From: Clostridiales bacterium
Lineage (GTDB): Bacteria > Bacillota > Clostridia > Lachnospirales > Lachnospiraceae
DNA length: 5,176 nucleotides
Direction of reading: 5' to 3'
Assembly (NCBI GenBank): GCA_019423835.1
Contig: JAHZAR010000130.1
Coordinates: 272-5,447 of the forward strand
The position numbers were made by a program, and so were the translations under genes. The notes below the pieces were generated by a model. The model was given only the letters and a program-made list of their open reading frames with translations. It had not been told where the DNA came from and did not search any database. The number at the start of each line of letters is the position of its first letter. Within the stretch, counting starts at the first letter, position 1. Shown here one piece after another: positions 1-5,176 of this stretch.

Positions 1-437
1 TTCTCAAAGGAGGCGAGCTCCTTGGTAATCCGAAGGTTCGGATCCAGGCGGTTCGCCTTCAGGATCTCATTCAGAGCCTTTTCTGCCCTGGCGGCATCTG
101 CCTTTTTGTTGGTGCAGTAGGCGTAAATCCCCGTGGGATGGACCAGTATGGCATCCATGGGGAGTATGTCGTCCTTGGTGGTCAGTACCAGATCATAAAG
201 CACCTGGCATCTGTCCTCAAAGGGACGTATTCTCTCATAGAAGTCCCTGGCCGGCGTCTTAAACGGCAGCACCGCAATATAAGGCGAAGCCAGATTGGCC
301 GCCGGCAGCACCGTGATCACCGCCATAACGGTAAGAATATTTTTCAGTGTTGTGCTGTCTGTCAGCCATCTGGCGCCCAGCTGTGCCAGAATGAAGGCTG
401 CCAGAATGGCGATTTTAAACAGAAGCCCCCGCTTCAT
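1..437 (-). CDS. Uncharacterised two-TM membrane protein, 3' end cut by window edge
   Basis: I do not recognise a named family and assign no function. The visible 145 residues start MKRGLLFKIAILAAF. Two hydrophobic stretches, about residues 5-20 and 33-58, look like membrane segments joined by a short polar loop (residues 22-32). A soluble region follows from about residue 60, with charged helices and the motif ILVHPTGIYAYCTNKK near residues 97-112. No signal peptidase site or catalytic signature is evident. The ATG at 437 is the first usable start: a TGA lies upstream in this frame and no ATG, GTG or TTG comes between. It overlaps the last 23 bases of the SDR gene in another frame. The nearest Shine-Dalgarno-like tract, AGGGAG, is about 20 nt away, which is too far to be convincing, so translation probably depends on coupling to the SDR gene. 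The reading frame is open to the left edge. Confidence 0.75.
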   Translation of the reverse strand, partial: MKRGLLFKIAILAAFILAQLGARWLTDSTTLKNILTVMAVITVLPAANLASPYIAVLPFKTPARDFYERIRPFEDRCQVLYDLVLTTKDDILPMDAILVHPTGIYAYCTNKKADAARAEKALNEILKANRLDPNLRITKELASFE

Positions 438-1269
438 ACTGTTTCTGTATCCGTACTCTCCCTTTTTGATTCGTTTCCTCTGCCGTCTCAGGGGCCGTCA
501 CCTTCTGGGGCGACAGTGCCGACAGGGCGGCCAGCAGAAGGCTGTGAGGCAGAATCTTGGCGGCCGCAAAAAACAGCTTCATAAGCGGCCCGTAGACGGA
601 AACACGTTTTCCCATTACCGAATCTCTGATGGCCTTTTTTACCACCCGCTTCGGATCGGCCATGGCAAGGAGCTTGTAGAGCGGCATGGTCCCTGTGGTC
701 TGGGCAATGTCGAAAAATTCCGTTCTCACCGGGCCCGGGCAGACGGCAGTCACATAGATCTGGCGCCCCCTGACCTCCTCATGGAGCGCCCGGCTGTAGC
801 TGAGCACAAAGGCTTTTGTGGCTGCATAGACAGCAAAGCCCGGCTGAGGCAGAAAGGCTGGGAAGGATGCAAGCTGGATAATCCGGCTGTTCTTTTCCAT
901 ATAGGGGAGAACCAGATGGGTAACGCCCGCAAGACCCTCGCAGTTCAGCCTTACCATACCCGTCTCCTCCTCAAGTGGGACCTCTCCCACACGGCCGATT
1001 TTTCCGAAACCTGCCGCATTGACAAGGAACTTTACCCTGGGCTGTTCTGACTGAAGGGCCAGGGCAAGACGGGATAACTGCTGACTGTCCGTCAGATCCA
1101 TCTCAAACACCCTGGAGGGTACAGGAAGCTGCCGTCTCAGCTCCTGCAGACGTTCCTCTCTTCTGGCAATCAGCCAGATACTGTCAAGGCCTGCAAACCG
1201 ATCGGCCAGCTGAATGGCTGCCTCCCTCCCCATTCCGGAAGAAGCTCCTGTCACGATTGCAATCTTCAT
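415..1269 (-). CDS. Classical short-chain dehydrogenase/reductase (SDR), NAD(P)-dependent
   Basis: A 284-residue Rossmann-fold oxidoreductase of the classical SDR family. Seen in the sequence: the dinucleotide-binding motif TGASSGMG at residues 7-14, a conserved acidic residue at D58 (MDLTD), NAAG at 84-87, N109, and the catalytic S135, Y148 and K152 (YAATK, with the Ser 13 residues before the Tyr as usual). PGPVRTEF follows at 178-185. Basic residues just after beta-2 (ARREER, 35-40) suggest NADP(H) rather than NAD(H); this is inferred from family rules. The substrate cannot be told. After the core, residues about 226-252 form a hydrophobic stretch (KLFFAAAKILPHSLLLAAL) that may be a membrane-contacting helix, followed by a polar, basic tail. 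The ATG at 1269 has a strong AAGGAGG 8 nt upstream. The gene follows ygiQ after 68 bp and overlaps the next gene, consistent with an operon. Confidence 0.93.
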   Translation of the reverse strand: MKIAIVTGASSGMGREAAIQLADRFAGLDSIWLIARREERLQELRRQLPVPSRVFEMDLTDSQQLSRLALALQSEQPRVKFLVNAAGFGKIGRVGEVPLEEETGMVRLNCEGLAGVTHLVLPYMEKNSRIIQLASFPAFLPQPGFAVYAATKAFVLSYSRALHEEVRGRQIYVTAVCPGPVRTEFFDIAQTTGTMPLYKLLAMADPKRVVKKAIRDSVMGKRVSVYGPLMKLFFAAAKILPHSLLLAALSALSPQKVTAPETAEETNQKGRVRIQKQYEAGASV

Positions 1270-1277
1270 GTTCTGTG

Positions 1278-1284
1278 CCTCCTT
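1278..1284 (-). promoter_or_regulatory. Ribosome binding site of the SDR gene
   Basis: AAGGAGG on the minus strand, 8 nt before the ATG at 1269. This near-consensus site fixes the SDR start and means the gene can be translated independently of ygiQ. Confidence 0.85.
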
Positions 1285-1306
1285 TTCTTTTCCATCGCCC
1301 CGCCCG

Positions 1307-1325
1307 GAACCGGCCTGGCCGGTTC
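1307..1325 (-). other. Perfect inverted repeat in the ygiQ-SDR gap
   Basis: The 19 bases GAACCGGCCTGGCCGGTTC are a perfect 9-bp inverted repeat around one central base; as RNA this is realistically a 7-bp GC-rich stem with a 5-nt loop. It lies 12 bases past the ygiQ stop codon and 37 bases before the SDR start. No T-run follows on the minus strand, so it is not a normal intrinsic terminator. It could be a pause, RNA-processing or 3'-end-stabilising hairpin, or a dyad protein site. The ribosome binding site is outside the stem and stays free. Confidence 0.55.
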
Positions 1326-1337
1326 ACGTTCGTCTCA

Positions 1338-3341
1338 TCAGACGTGTTTTTTGTGAACATTCCGAATAGTCTTTTTCTTTTTCGGCATCTGCGCTCCATT
1401 TCCCTTTCTTCCTGCTGTGCCGAAGCCTCCGGAGGATTCCTGCCTGTTTCCTCCTGCTTTCAGGTTGCGCCCGCGGCTGCCTGAGCCTGAACCTGTGCCA
1501 TGGGCGGCGCGGTCAGAACCGGAGCGGTAAAAGCTCTCCCCGGTTCTTCTCGGACGGATCAGGCATTTTTTGTCAAAACCAATCAGATCGGTTCTTCCTG
1601 CCTTCTTCAGAGCCTCCTCCACCAGATCATAGTTTTTGGGATTTCTGTACTGGATCAGGGCTCTCTGCATGGCCTTCTCATGGGGATTGGTCGGCACGTA
1701 CACCGGCGTCAGCGTCTTCGGATCCAGGCCTGTGTAATACATACAGGTGGAGATGGTGGACGGTGTCGGATAGAAATCCTGTACCTGCTCAGGCATGTAG
1801 CCCAGATCCCTGAGATACTCCGCCAGCTCTATGGCTTCCTTAAGCGTAGAGCCGGGGTGAGAGCTCATCAGGTAGGGAACCAGGTACTGCTTCAGGCCAA
1901 GCCGCTCATTCATCTGTCTGTATTCCTTCATAAACTGGCGGTAAACGCTGTTTTCCGGTTTTCCCATCCGCCTCAGGACGTTGTCGGCCACATGTTCCGG
2001 CGCCACCTTCAGCTGGCCGCTGACATGGTACTGACACAGCTCCTTTAAAAATTCTCTGCTGGGATCGGCAAGCAGGTAATCAAAGCGGATGCCGGAACGG
2101 ATAAACACCTTTTTCACCTTCGGAATGTCCCTCAGCTTTCTGAGCAGGGCGATATAATCCCTGTGATCCGCCCTCAGATTCCTGCACGGCCTCGGAAACA
2201 GACACTGCCGCTCCGGGCAGACTCCGGCCGTCATCTGTTTTTCGCAGGCAGGGAAACGGAAATTTGCCGTAGGGCCTCCCACATCGTGAATATATCCCTT
2301 AAAATCCGGTTCCTCCGTCAGCAGCTTTGCCTCCTCTACGATGGACTCATGGCTTCTGGTCTGGACAATCCTTCCCTGATGGAAGGTCAGGGCGCAGAAG
2401 TTGCAGCCTCCGAAGCACCCTCTGTTGCTGATCAGACTGAATTTCACCTCTGTGATAGCCGGAACTCCGCCTGCCGCCTCGTAGGAGGGGTGATAGCTTC
2501 TCATATAGGGAAGGGCATATACATCGTCCATCTCCTCCTGTGTCAATGGCTTGGAAGCCGGGTTCTGGATAACGAACAGCTTTTCCCCGTAAGGCTCCAC
2601 CAGCCGTTTTCCCACAAAGGGATCGGTGTTGCAGTACTGGGTGTAGAAACTCTTCGCATACTCTCGCTTGTCCTCTCTCATCGCCTGATAGGAGGGCAGG
2701 CGTATCTCATCATAGACGGAATCCAGATTGTCTGCTCTGTAGACGGTTCCGTCGACAAAGGTAATATCCTTTACGTCTATTCCGCTGTTTAACGCATCTG
2801 CAATCTCCACAATGGAGCGCTCCCCCATTCCGTAGGAGATCAGATCTGCCTGAGAATCCAGCAGGATCGAACGCTTCAGCCTGTCCGACCAGTAGTCATA
2901 ATGTGCCAGCCTCCGAAGACTTGCCTCGATGCCTCCGATAATGACAGGCTTGTCCTTATAAACAGAGCGGATCAGGTTGCCGTACACGATGGTTGCATAG
3001 TCAGGCCTCCTTCCCATCTCCCCGCCGGGTGTATAGGAATCCTTTGACCGGCGTTTTTTGGAAACAGAATAATGGTTTACCATGGAATCCATATTTCCGC
3101 CGGAGATGAGGAAGCCCAGCCTCGGCTCTCCGAGAACCGTAATGCTCTCCGGCTTTCTCCAGTCCGGCTGTGGGATGATTCCCACCCGGTAGCCGTGGGA
3201 TTCCAGCACACGGCTGATAATGGCATGGCCGAAGGAAGGGTGATCCACATAGGCATCGCCTGTCACATAGACAAAATCACACTGATCCCAGCCTCTCTTC
3301 TCCATATCCTCTCTGCATATGGGTAAATAATCATGTATCAT
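1338..3341 (-). CDS. ygiQ: YgiQ-family radical SAM protein (UPF0313)
   Basis: A 667-residue protein of the YgiQ family, whose substrate is unknown as far as I know. The N-terminal YgiQ-specific region (about 1-300) includes GDAYVDHPSFGHA at 28-40, GNMDSMVNHY at 82-91 and GGIEASLRRLAHYDYW at 136-151. The radical SAM domain carries the CxxxCxxC cluster motif as C309, C313 and C316 (CFGGCNFC), expected to hold a [4Fe-4S] cluster that cleaves S-adenosylmethionine. A second cysteine group, C366, C375, C380 and C386, follows HDVGGPTANF; this is also a family trait. Further hallmarks are IRSGIRFD (414-421), KVAPEHV (445-451) and a C-terminal domain running to about 595. The end is a Gly/Ser/Arg-rich tail closing in a lysine-rich stretch. 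The start at 3341 is chosen because MIHDYLPICREDM begins the conserved family sequence and AAAGG/GGAGG lies just upstream. A longer in-frame ATG at 3518 would run into the preceding gene. Confidence 0.95.
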   Translation of the reverse strand: MIHDYLPICREDMEKRGWDQCDFVYVTGDAYVDHPSFGHAIISRVLESHGYRVGIIPQPDWRKPESITVLGEPRLGFLISGGNMDSMVNHYSVSKKRRSKDSYTPGGEMGRRPDYATIVYGNLIRSVYKDKPVIIGGIEASLRRLAHYDYWSDRLKRSILLDSQADLISYGMGERSIVEIADALNSGIDVKDITFVDGTVYRADNLDSVYDEIRLPSYQAMREDKREYAKSFYTQYCNTDPFVGKRLVEPYGEKLFVIQNPASKPLTQEEMDDVYALPYMRSYHPSYEAAGGVPAITEVKFSLISNRGCFGGCNFCALTFHQGRIVQTRSHESIVEEAKLLTEEPDFKGYIHDVGGPTANFRFPACEKQMTAGVCPERQCLFPRPCRNLRADHRDYIALLRKLRDIPKVKKVFIRSGIRFDYLLADPSREFLKELCQYHVSGQLKVAPEHVADNVLRRMGKPENSVYRQFMKEYRQMNERLGLKQYLVPYLMSSHPGSTLKEAIELAEYLRDLGYMPEQVQDFYPTPSTISTCMYYTGLDPKTLTPVYVPTNPHEKAMQRALIQYRNPKNYDLVEEALKKAGRTDLIGFDKKCLIRPRRTGESFYRSGSDRAAHGTGSGSGSRGRNLKAGGNRQESSGGFGTAGRKGNGAQMPKKKKTIRNVHKKHV

Positions 3342-3351
3342 AAACTCTCTG

Positions 3352-3361
3352 CCTTTCCTCC
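3352..3361 (-). promoter_or_regulatory. Ribosome binding region of ygiQ
   Basis: The minus strand reads GGAGGAAAGG here. AAAGG ends 10 nt before the ATG at 3341 and GGAGG ends 15 nt before it. Spacing is slightly long, but it supports 3341 as the start over the upstream in-frame ATG at 3518, which lies inside the preceding gene. Confidence 0.6.
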
Positions 3362-3426
3362 GTCTGTATTTCACTCTCCGGAAGCTGCGCCGGCGTTTCC
3401 TGTCCCGCTCAGCAGCCGGCTGCCTA

Positions 3427-4845
3427 TCAGAGAAGAGCCAAATAGCCGTCAATATAGCCGTCGGCCAGCCTTCTCTTCTCCTGTTCCATTCCCTTTGAAA
3501 AATCATCCTCCACGGCAAAAACAGTCATGCCGGCCCGCTTTCCGGCCAGAATTCCCGCCGGTACATCCTCAAAGACTGCACACTCCTCCGGTTTTACAGA
3601 AAGCCGGCGGGCAGCCTCCAGATAGATATCCGGAGAAGGCTTTCCAGCCGCCACCTCACAGCCCGTAATCACACAGGTGAAAAAGTCCCGGATCTTCAGC
3701 GCTCCTAACACAGCATCCACCATCTCCCTCCCATTGCTGGTGCAGATGGCCATCTGAATGCCTTTTTCCTCCGCTTCCTCGAGAAACCGGCGGACTCCCG
3801 GCTTTAACGGCACCTCTGTCCTGTATTTTTCAATGGACATGGCGATCCAGTCTGCTTTGATTTGCTCCAGAGAATCCGGCAGAGAGAACCGCTCTTTAAA
3901 ATAGATGGCCGTTTCCGTAAAGCTCATCCCCTCGATGGCCTTCTGCAGATCCTTTGGGCAGGAAATCCCGAATTTCCCCAGATATTCAATATCGATCGCC
4001 CCCCACATCCACATAGAATCCACCAGCGTTCCATCCAGGTCAAAGAGAAAGGCCCTCTTTCCGGAAAGAAGCCCTCTCTCCTCCCCGGGGCCTCCTTCCT
4101 CCTGGAGCTTTGAAATCTCCTCCGCGGTCAGCCTCCGACAGGCTCCGGGGGCCAGACTCCCGTCCAGTCTCAGGCTTCCCATGGACAGCCGCTTCAGGTA
4201 AACCACGCGGCAGCCCACAGCCTCAAACATGCGCTTGACCTGATGAAATTTTCCCTCATGAATAGTCAGCTCAATCTCGGAAAGTCCGCTTTCTGTTTTT
4301 CCGTTTTCTTCAGCAGTCTCTGCCGCTTTCTGTATCACCAGCCTTGCAGGCAGGGTTCTTGTCCCGTCCTCCAGCGTAATACCACCCGCAAACTGCTCGG
4401 CTGCATCCTCCGGCAGTCTTCCCTCTACTCTTGCAAAGTATGTCTTGTCCACATGCTTTTTGGGCGAGAGAAGGCGGTGGGCCAGCTTCCCGTCATTGGT
4501 GATCAGAAGAAGGCCCTCTGTGTCAATATCCAGTCTTCCCACAGGAAAGAGGTCTCGCCTCTTTGCATCCTCAATCAGGCTCACCACGGTCTTATGGCGT
4601 CCGTCCTCTGTAGCCGACACCACGCCGGCCGGCTTGTTGAGCATAAAATATTCAAAGGCAGCGTAGCCCACCTGTTTTCCGTCCAGAGAAACCTCACTTG
4701 CAGAAGGCTGAATCTTTCTCTCCGCTTCCCGGCAGATTTCTCCGTCCACGCTCACTCTTCCGCTTTTTATCATTTTTTTGACCTCGCTCCGGCTTCCCTT
4801 ATTCATCTCTACCAGATATCGATCCAGGCGCATGGCCTTCTCCAT
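3427..4845 (-). CDS. rsuA: Fusion: RsuA-type 16S rRNA pseudouridine synthase + HAD phosphatase
   Basis: A 472-residue protein with two enzyme halves. Residues 5-55 form an S4 RNA-binding domain (MRLDRYLVEM, then SGRVSVDG at 28-35). Residues about 64-245 are an RsuA/RluB-family synthase with YFMLNKPAG at 66-74, the catalytic motif GRLDIDTEGLLLITNDG at 103-119 (D106 is the expected catalytic Asp), SPKKHVDKTY at 127-136 and EGKFHQVKRMF at 197-207. The SPKKHVDKTY form is closer to RsuA (16S U516 in E. coli) than RluB. After a linker (about 246-264) comes a beta-phosphoglucomutase-like HAD domain: FDLDGTLVDS at 268-277 (nucleophile D269, acid/base D271), a small helical cap at about 282-345, motif II T369, motif III K402 (GKPSPDIYL) and motif IV E426/D427. 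The HAD substrate is unknown. The start at 4845 has GGAGG 8 nt upstream and overlaps the rsmF stop as TGATG; an in-frame ATG at 4932 would lie inside rsmF. Confidence 0.92.
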   Translation of the reverse strand: MEKAMRLDRYLVEMNKGSRSEVKKMIKSGRVSVDGEICREAERKIQPSASEVSLDGKQVGYAAFEYFMLNKPAGVVSATEDGRHKTVVSLIEDAKRRDLFPVGRLDIDTEGLLLITNDGKLAHRLLSPKKHVDKTYFARVEGRLPEDAAEQFAGGITLEDGTRTLPARLVIQKAAETAEENGKTESGLSEIELTIHEGKFHQVKRMFEAVGCRVVYLKRLSMGSLRLDGSLAPGACRRLTAEEISKLQEEGGPGEERGLLSGKRAFLFDLDGTLVDSMWMWGAIDIEYLGKFGISCPKDLQKAIEGMSFTETAIYFKERFSLPDSLEQIKADWIAMSIEKYRTEVPLKPGVRRFLEEAEEKGIQMAICTSNGREMVDAVLGALKIRDFFTCVITGCEVAAGKPSPDIYLEAARRLSVKPEECAVFEDVPAGILAGKRAGMTVFAVEDDFSKGMEQEKRRLADGYIDGYLALL

Positions 4846-5176
4846 CACTGCCACCTCCATCCGGGATAGTACTTGTTTTTCAGATTCAAACCTGCTCTTT
4901 TGGCCCAGCCTAAGGGAAACCCGTCTGTGCACACGAGAATCCAGGAGCCGTCGGGCCAGAAGGCCTCCTCCTCCCTCAGTGCCACCGTCTCTCCCTTCAG
5001 ATACCGGATAACCCGCTCATCCTCTGCCTGAAAATCTGCAGTATAGGGATACTCCTCTTTTCTGAGAGCCATGGCAAGGGCCTGGGACGGTTCAAAGCGT
5101 CCCCGCTTCAGCTCTCCCAGCAGAAGCCCGGTACGCAGGAACCGGATTCTCCCTCCGGCGCCCTTCATATCCTGGA
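4845..5176 (-). CDS. rsmF: C-terminal part of RsmF-like 16S rRNA (cytosine-5) methyltransferase, 5' end beyond window
   Basis: Only the last 109 residues are visible and the frame is open to the right edge. The segment matches the C-terminal PUA-like RNA-binding domain of RsmF/NOL1-NOP2-sun methyltransferases: GLLLGELKRGRFEPSQALAM, then RYLKGETVAL, then a beta-rich end with CTDGFPLGWAKR and LNLKNKYYPGWRW. In E. coli RsmF makes m5C1407 in 16S rRNA with SAM; this domain positions the RNA, while the Rossmann methyltransferase core and catalytic cysteines would lie outside the window. The ATG at 5168 should not be taken as the start, because the family motif is already under way there and codons CAG GAT precede it in frame. 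The stop overlaps the start of the RsuA-HAD gene by one base. Identity rests on motif recognition; a related NSUN-type methyltransferase with the same C-terminal domain is the main alternative. Confidence 0.88.
   Translation of the reverse strand, partial: QDMKGAGGRIRFLRTGLLLGELKRGRFEPSQALAMALRKEEYPYTADFQAEDERVIRYLKGETVALREEEAFWPDGSWILVCTDGFPLGWAKRAGLNLKNKYYPGWRWQ
4854..4858 (-). promoter_or_regulatory. Ribosome binding site of the RsuA-HAD gene
   Basis: GGAGG on the minus strand, inside the last codons of the rsmF-like gene and 8 nt before the ATG at 4845. Together with the TGATG overlap of stop and start at 4843-4847, it fixes the start and points to translational coupling. Confidence 0.85.

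Noticed and set aside
295..1050. A 251-codon open frame on the plus strand
   Set aside because: It lies antisense to the SDR gene, which has full catalytic motifs and a strong ribosome binding site. The plus-strand translation shows no domain and is rich in Arg, His and Cys, typical of a shadow frame.
1335..1341. CTGATGA on the minus strand, resembling the hammerhead ribozyme core
   Set aside because: A hammerhead needs a stem II hairpin directly after it and then GAAA plus two more stems. Only three bases separate this motif from GAAC and the other stems are absent.
1325..1352. Plus-strand terminator-like hairpin (CACGT...ACGTG) followed by six T residues
   Set aside because: No plus-strand gene is present to terminate. 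The stem is short and interrupted, and on the transcribed minus strand the T-run becomes A residues ahead of the stem, which would not terminate.
2163..2792. A 209-codon open frame on the plus strand
   Set aside because: It is antisense to the conserved middle of ygiQ, has no recognisable domain and no ribosome binding site that I can see.
3412..3423. Palindrome GCAGCCGGCTGC just after the RsuA-HAD stop
   Set aside because: A 12-bp palindrome without a loop or following T-run is not a terminator, and one of this length in GC-rich DNA may be chance. No promoter elements are visible nearby.
3342..3518. Longer ygiQ start at 3518
   Set aside because: The extra 59 residues are Arg-rich, unlike the family, and overlap the end of the HAD domain. 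The conserved protein begins MIHDYLP at 3341 with a nearby ribosome binding site.
4846..4932. Longer start for the RsuA-HAD gene at 4932
   Set aside because: It would lie inside the rsmF-like gene. The ATG at 4845 has a GGAGG at the right distance and a TGATG overlap, and starts just before the S4 domain.
4845..5168. A separate 107-residue gene starting at 5168
   Set aside because: The protein begins in the middle of the RsmF C-terminal domain and the frame is open to the window edge, so it is the end of a larger gene.

Overview
This window reads as ordinary chromosomal DNA from a moderately GC-rich Firmicute, most likely a gut clostridium of the Lachnospiraceae type. The basis is the strong AGGAGG-type ribosome binding sites, the AAG/GAG/CTG-biased codons, and the style of the YgiQ and RsmF proteins. 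This placement rests on recognising protein families, not on a search. No mobile element, CRISPR array, tRNA or rRNA is visible.

All five genes lie on the minus strand, so transcription runs from right to left. In order of transcription: (1) the 3' end of an RsmF-like 16S rRNA m5C methyltransferase (4845-5176, cut by the right edge); (2) a single ORF joining an RsuA-type 16S rRNA pseudouridine synthase to a HAD phosphatase (3427-4845), coupled to gene 1 by a TGATG stop/start overlap; (3) a YgiQ-family radical SAM protein (1338-3341) after an 85-bp gap; (4) a classical short-chain dehydrogenase/reductase (415-1269) after a 68-bp gap that holds a perfect 9-bp inverted repeat; (5) an uncharacterised protein with two N-terminal membrane segments (1-437, cut by the left edge), whose start lies inside the end of gene 4.

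The junctions are an overlap, two short gaps and another overlap. No intrinsic terminator (hairpin followed by a T-run) is visible in the direction of transcription, so the block looks like one transcription unit. The first two genes modify 16S rRNA, and YgiQ is an iron-sulfur enzyme of unknown substrate. The SDR and the membrane protein have no evident link to RNA.

The most unusual item is the RsuA-HAD fusion. Both halves keep all their catalytic motifs, and the linker codons contain purine-rich Shine-Dalgarno-like tracts but no start codon ahead of the HAD nucleophile motif. This suggests that two formerly separate genes were joined in frame. No clearly novel multi-gene system is apparent.
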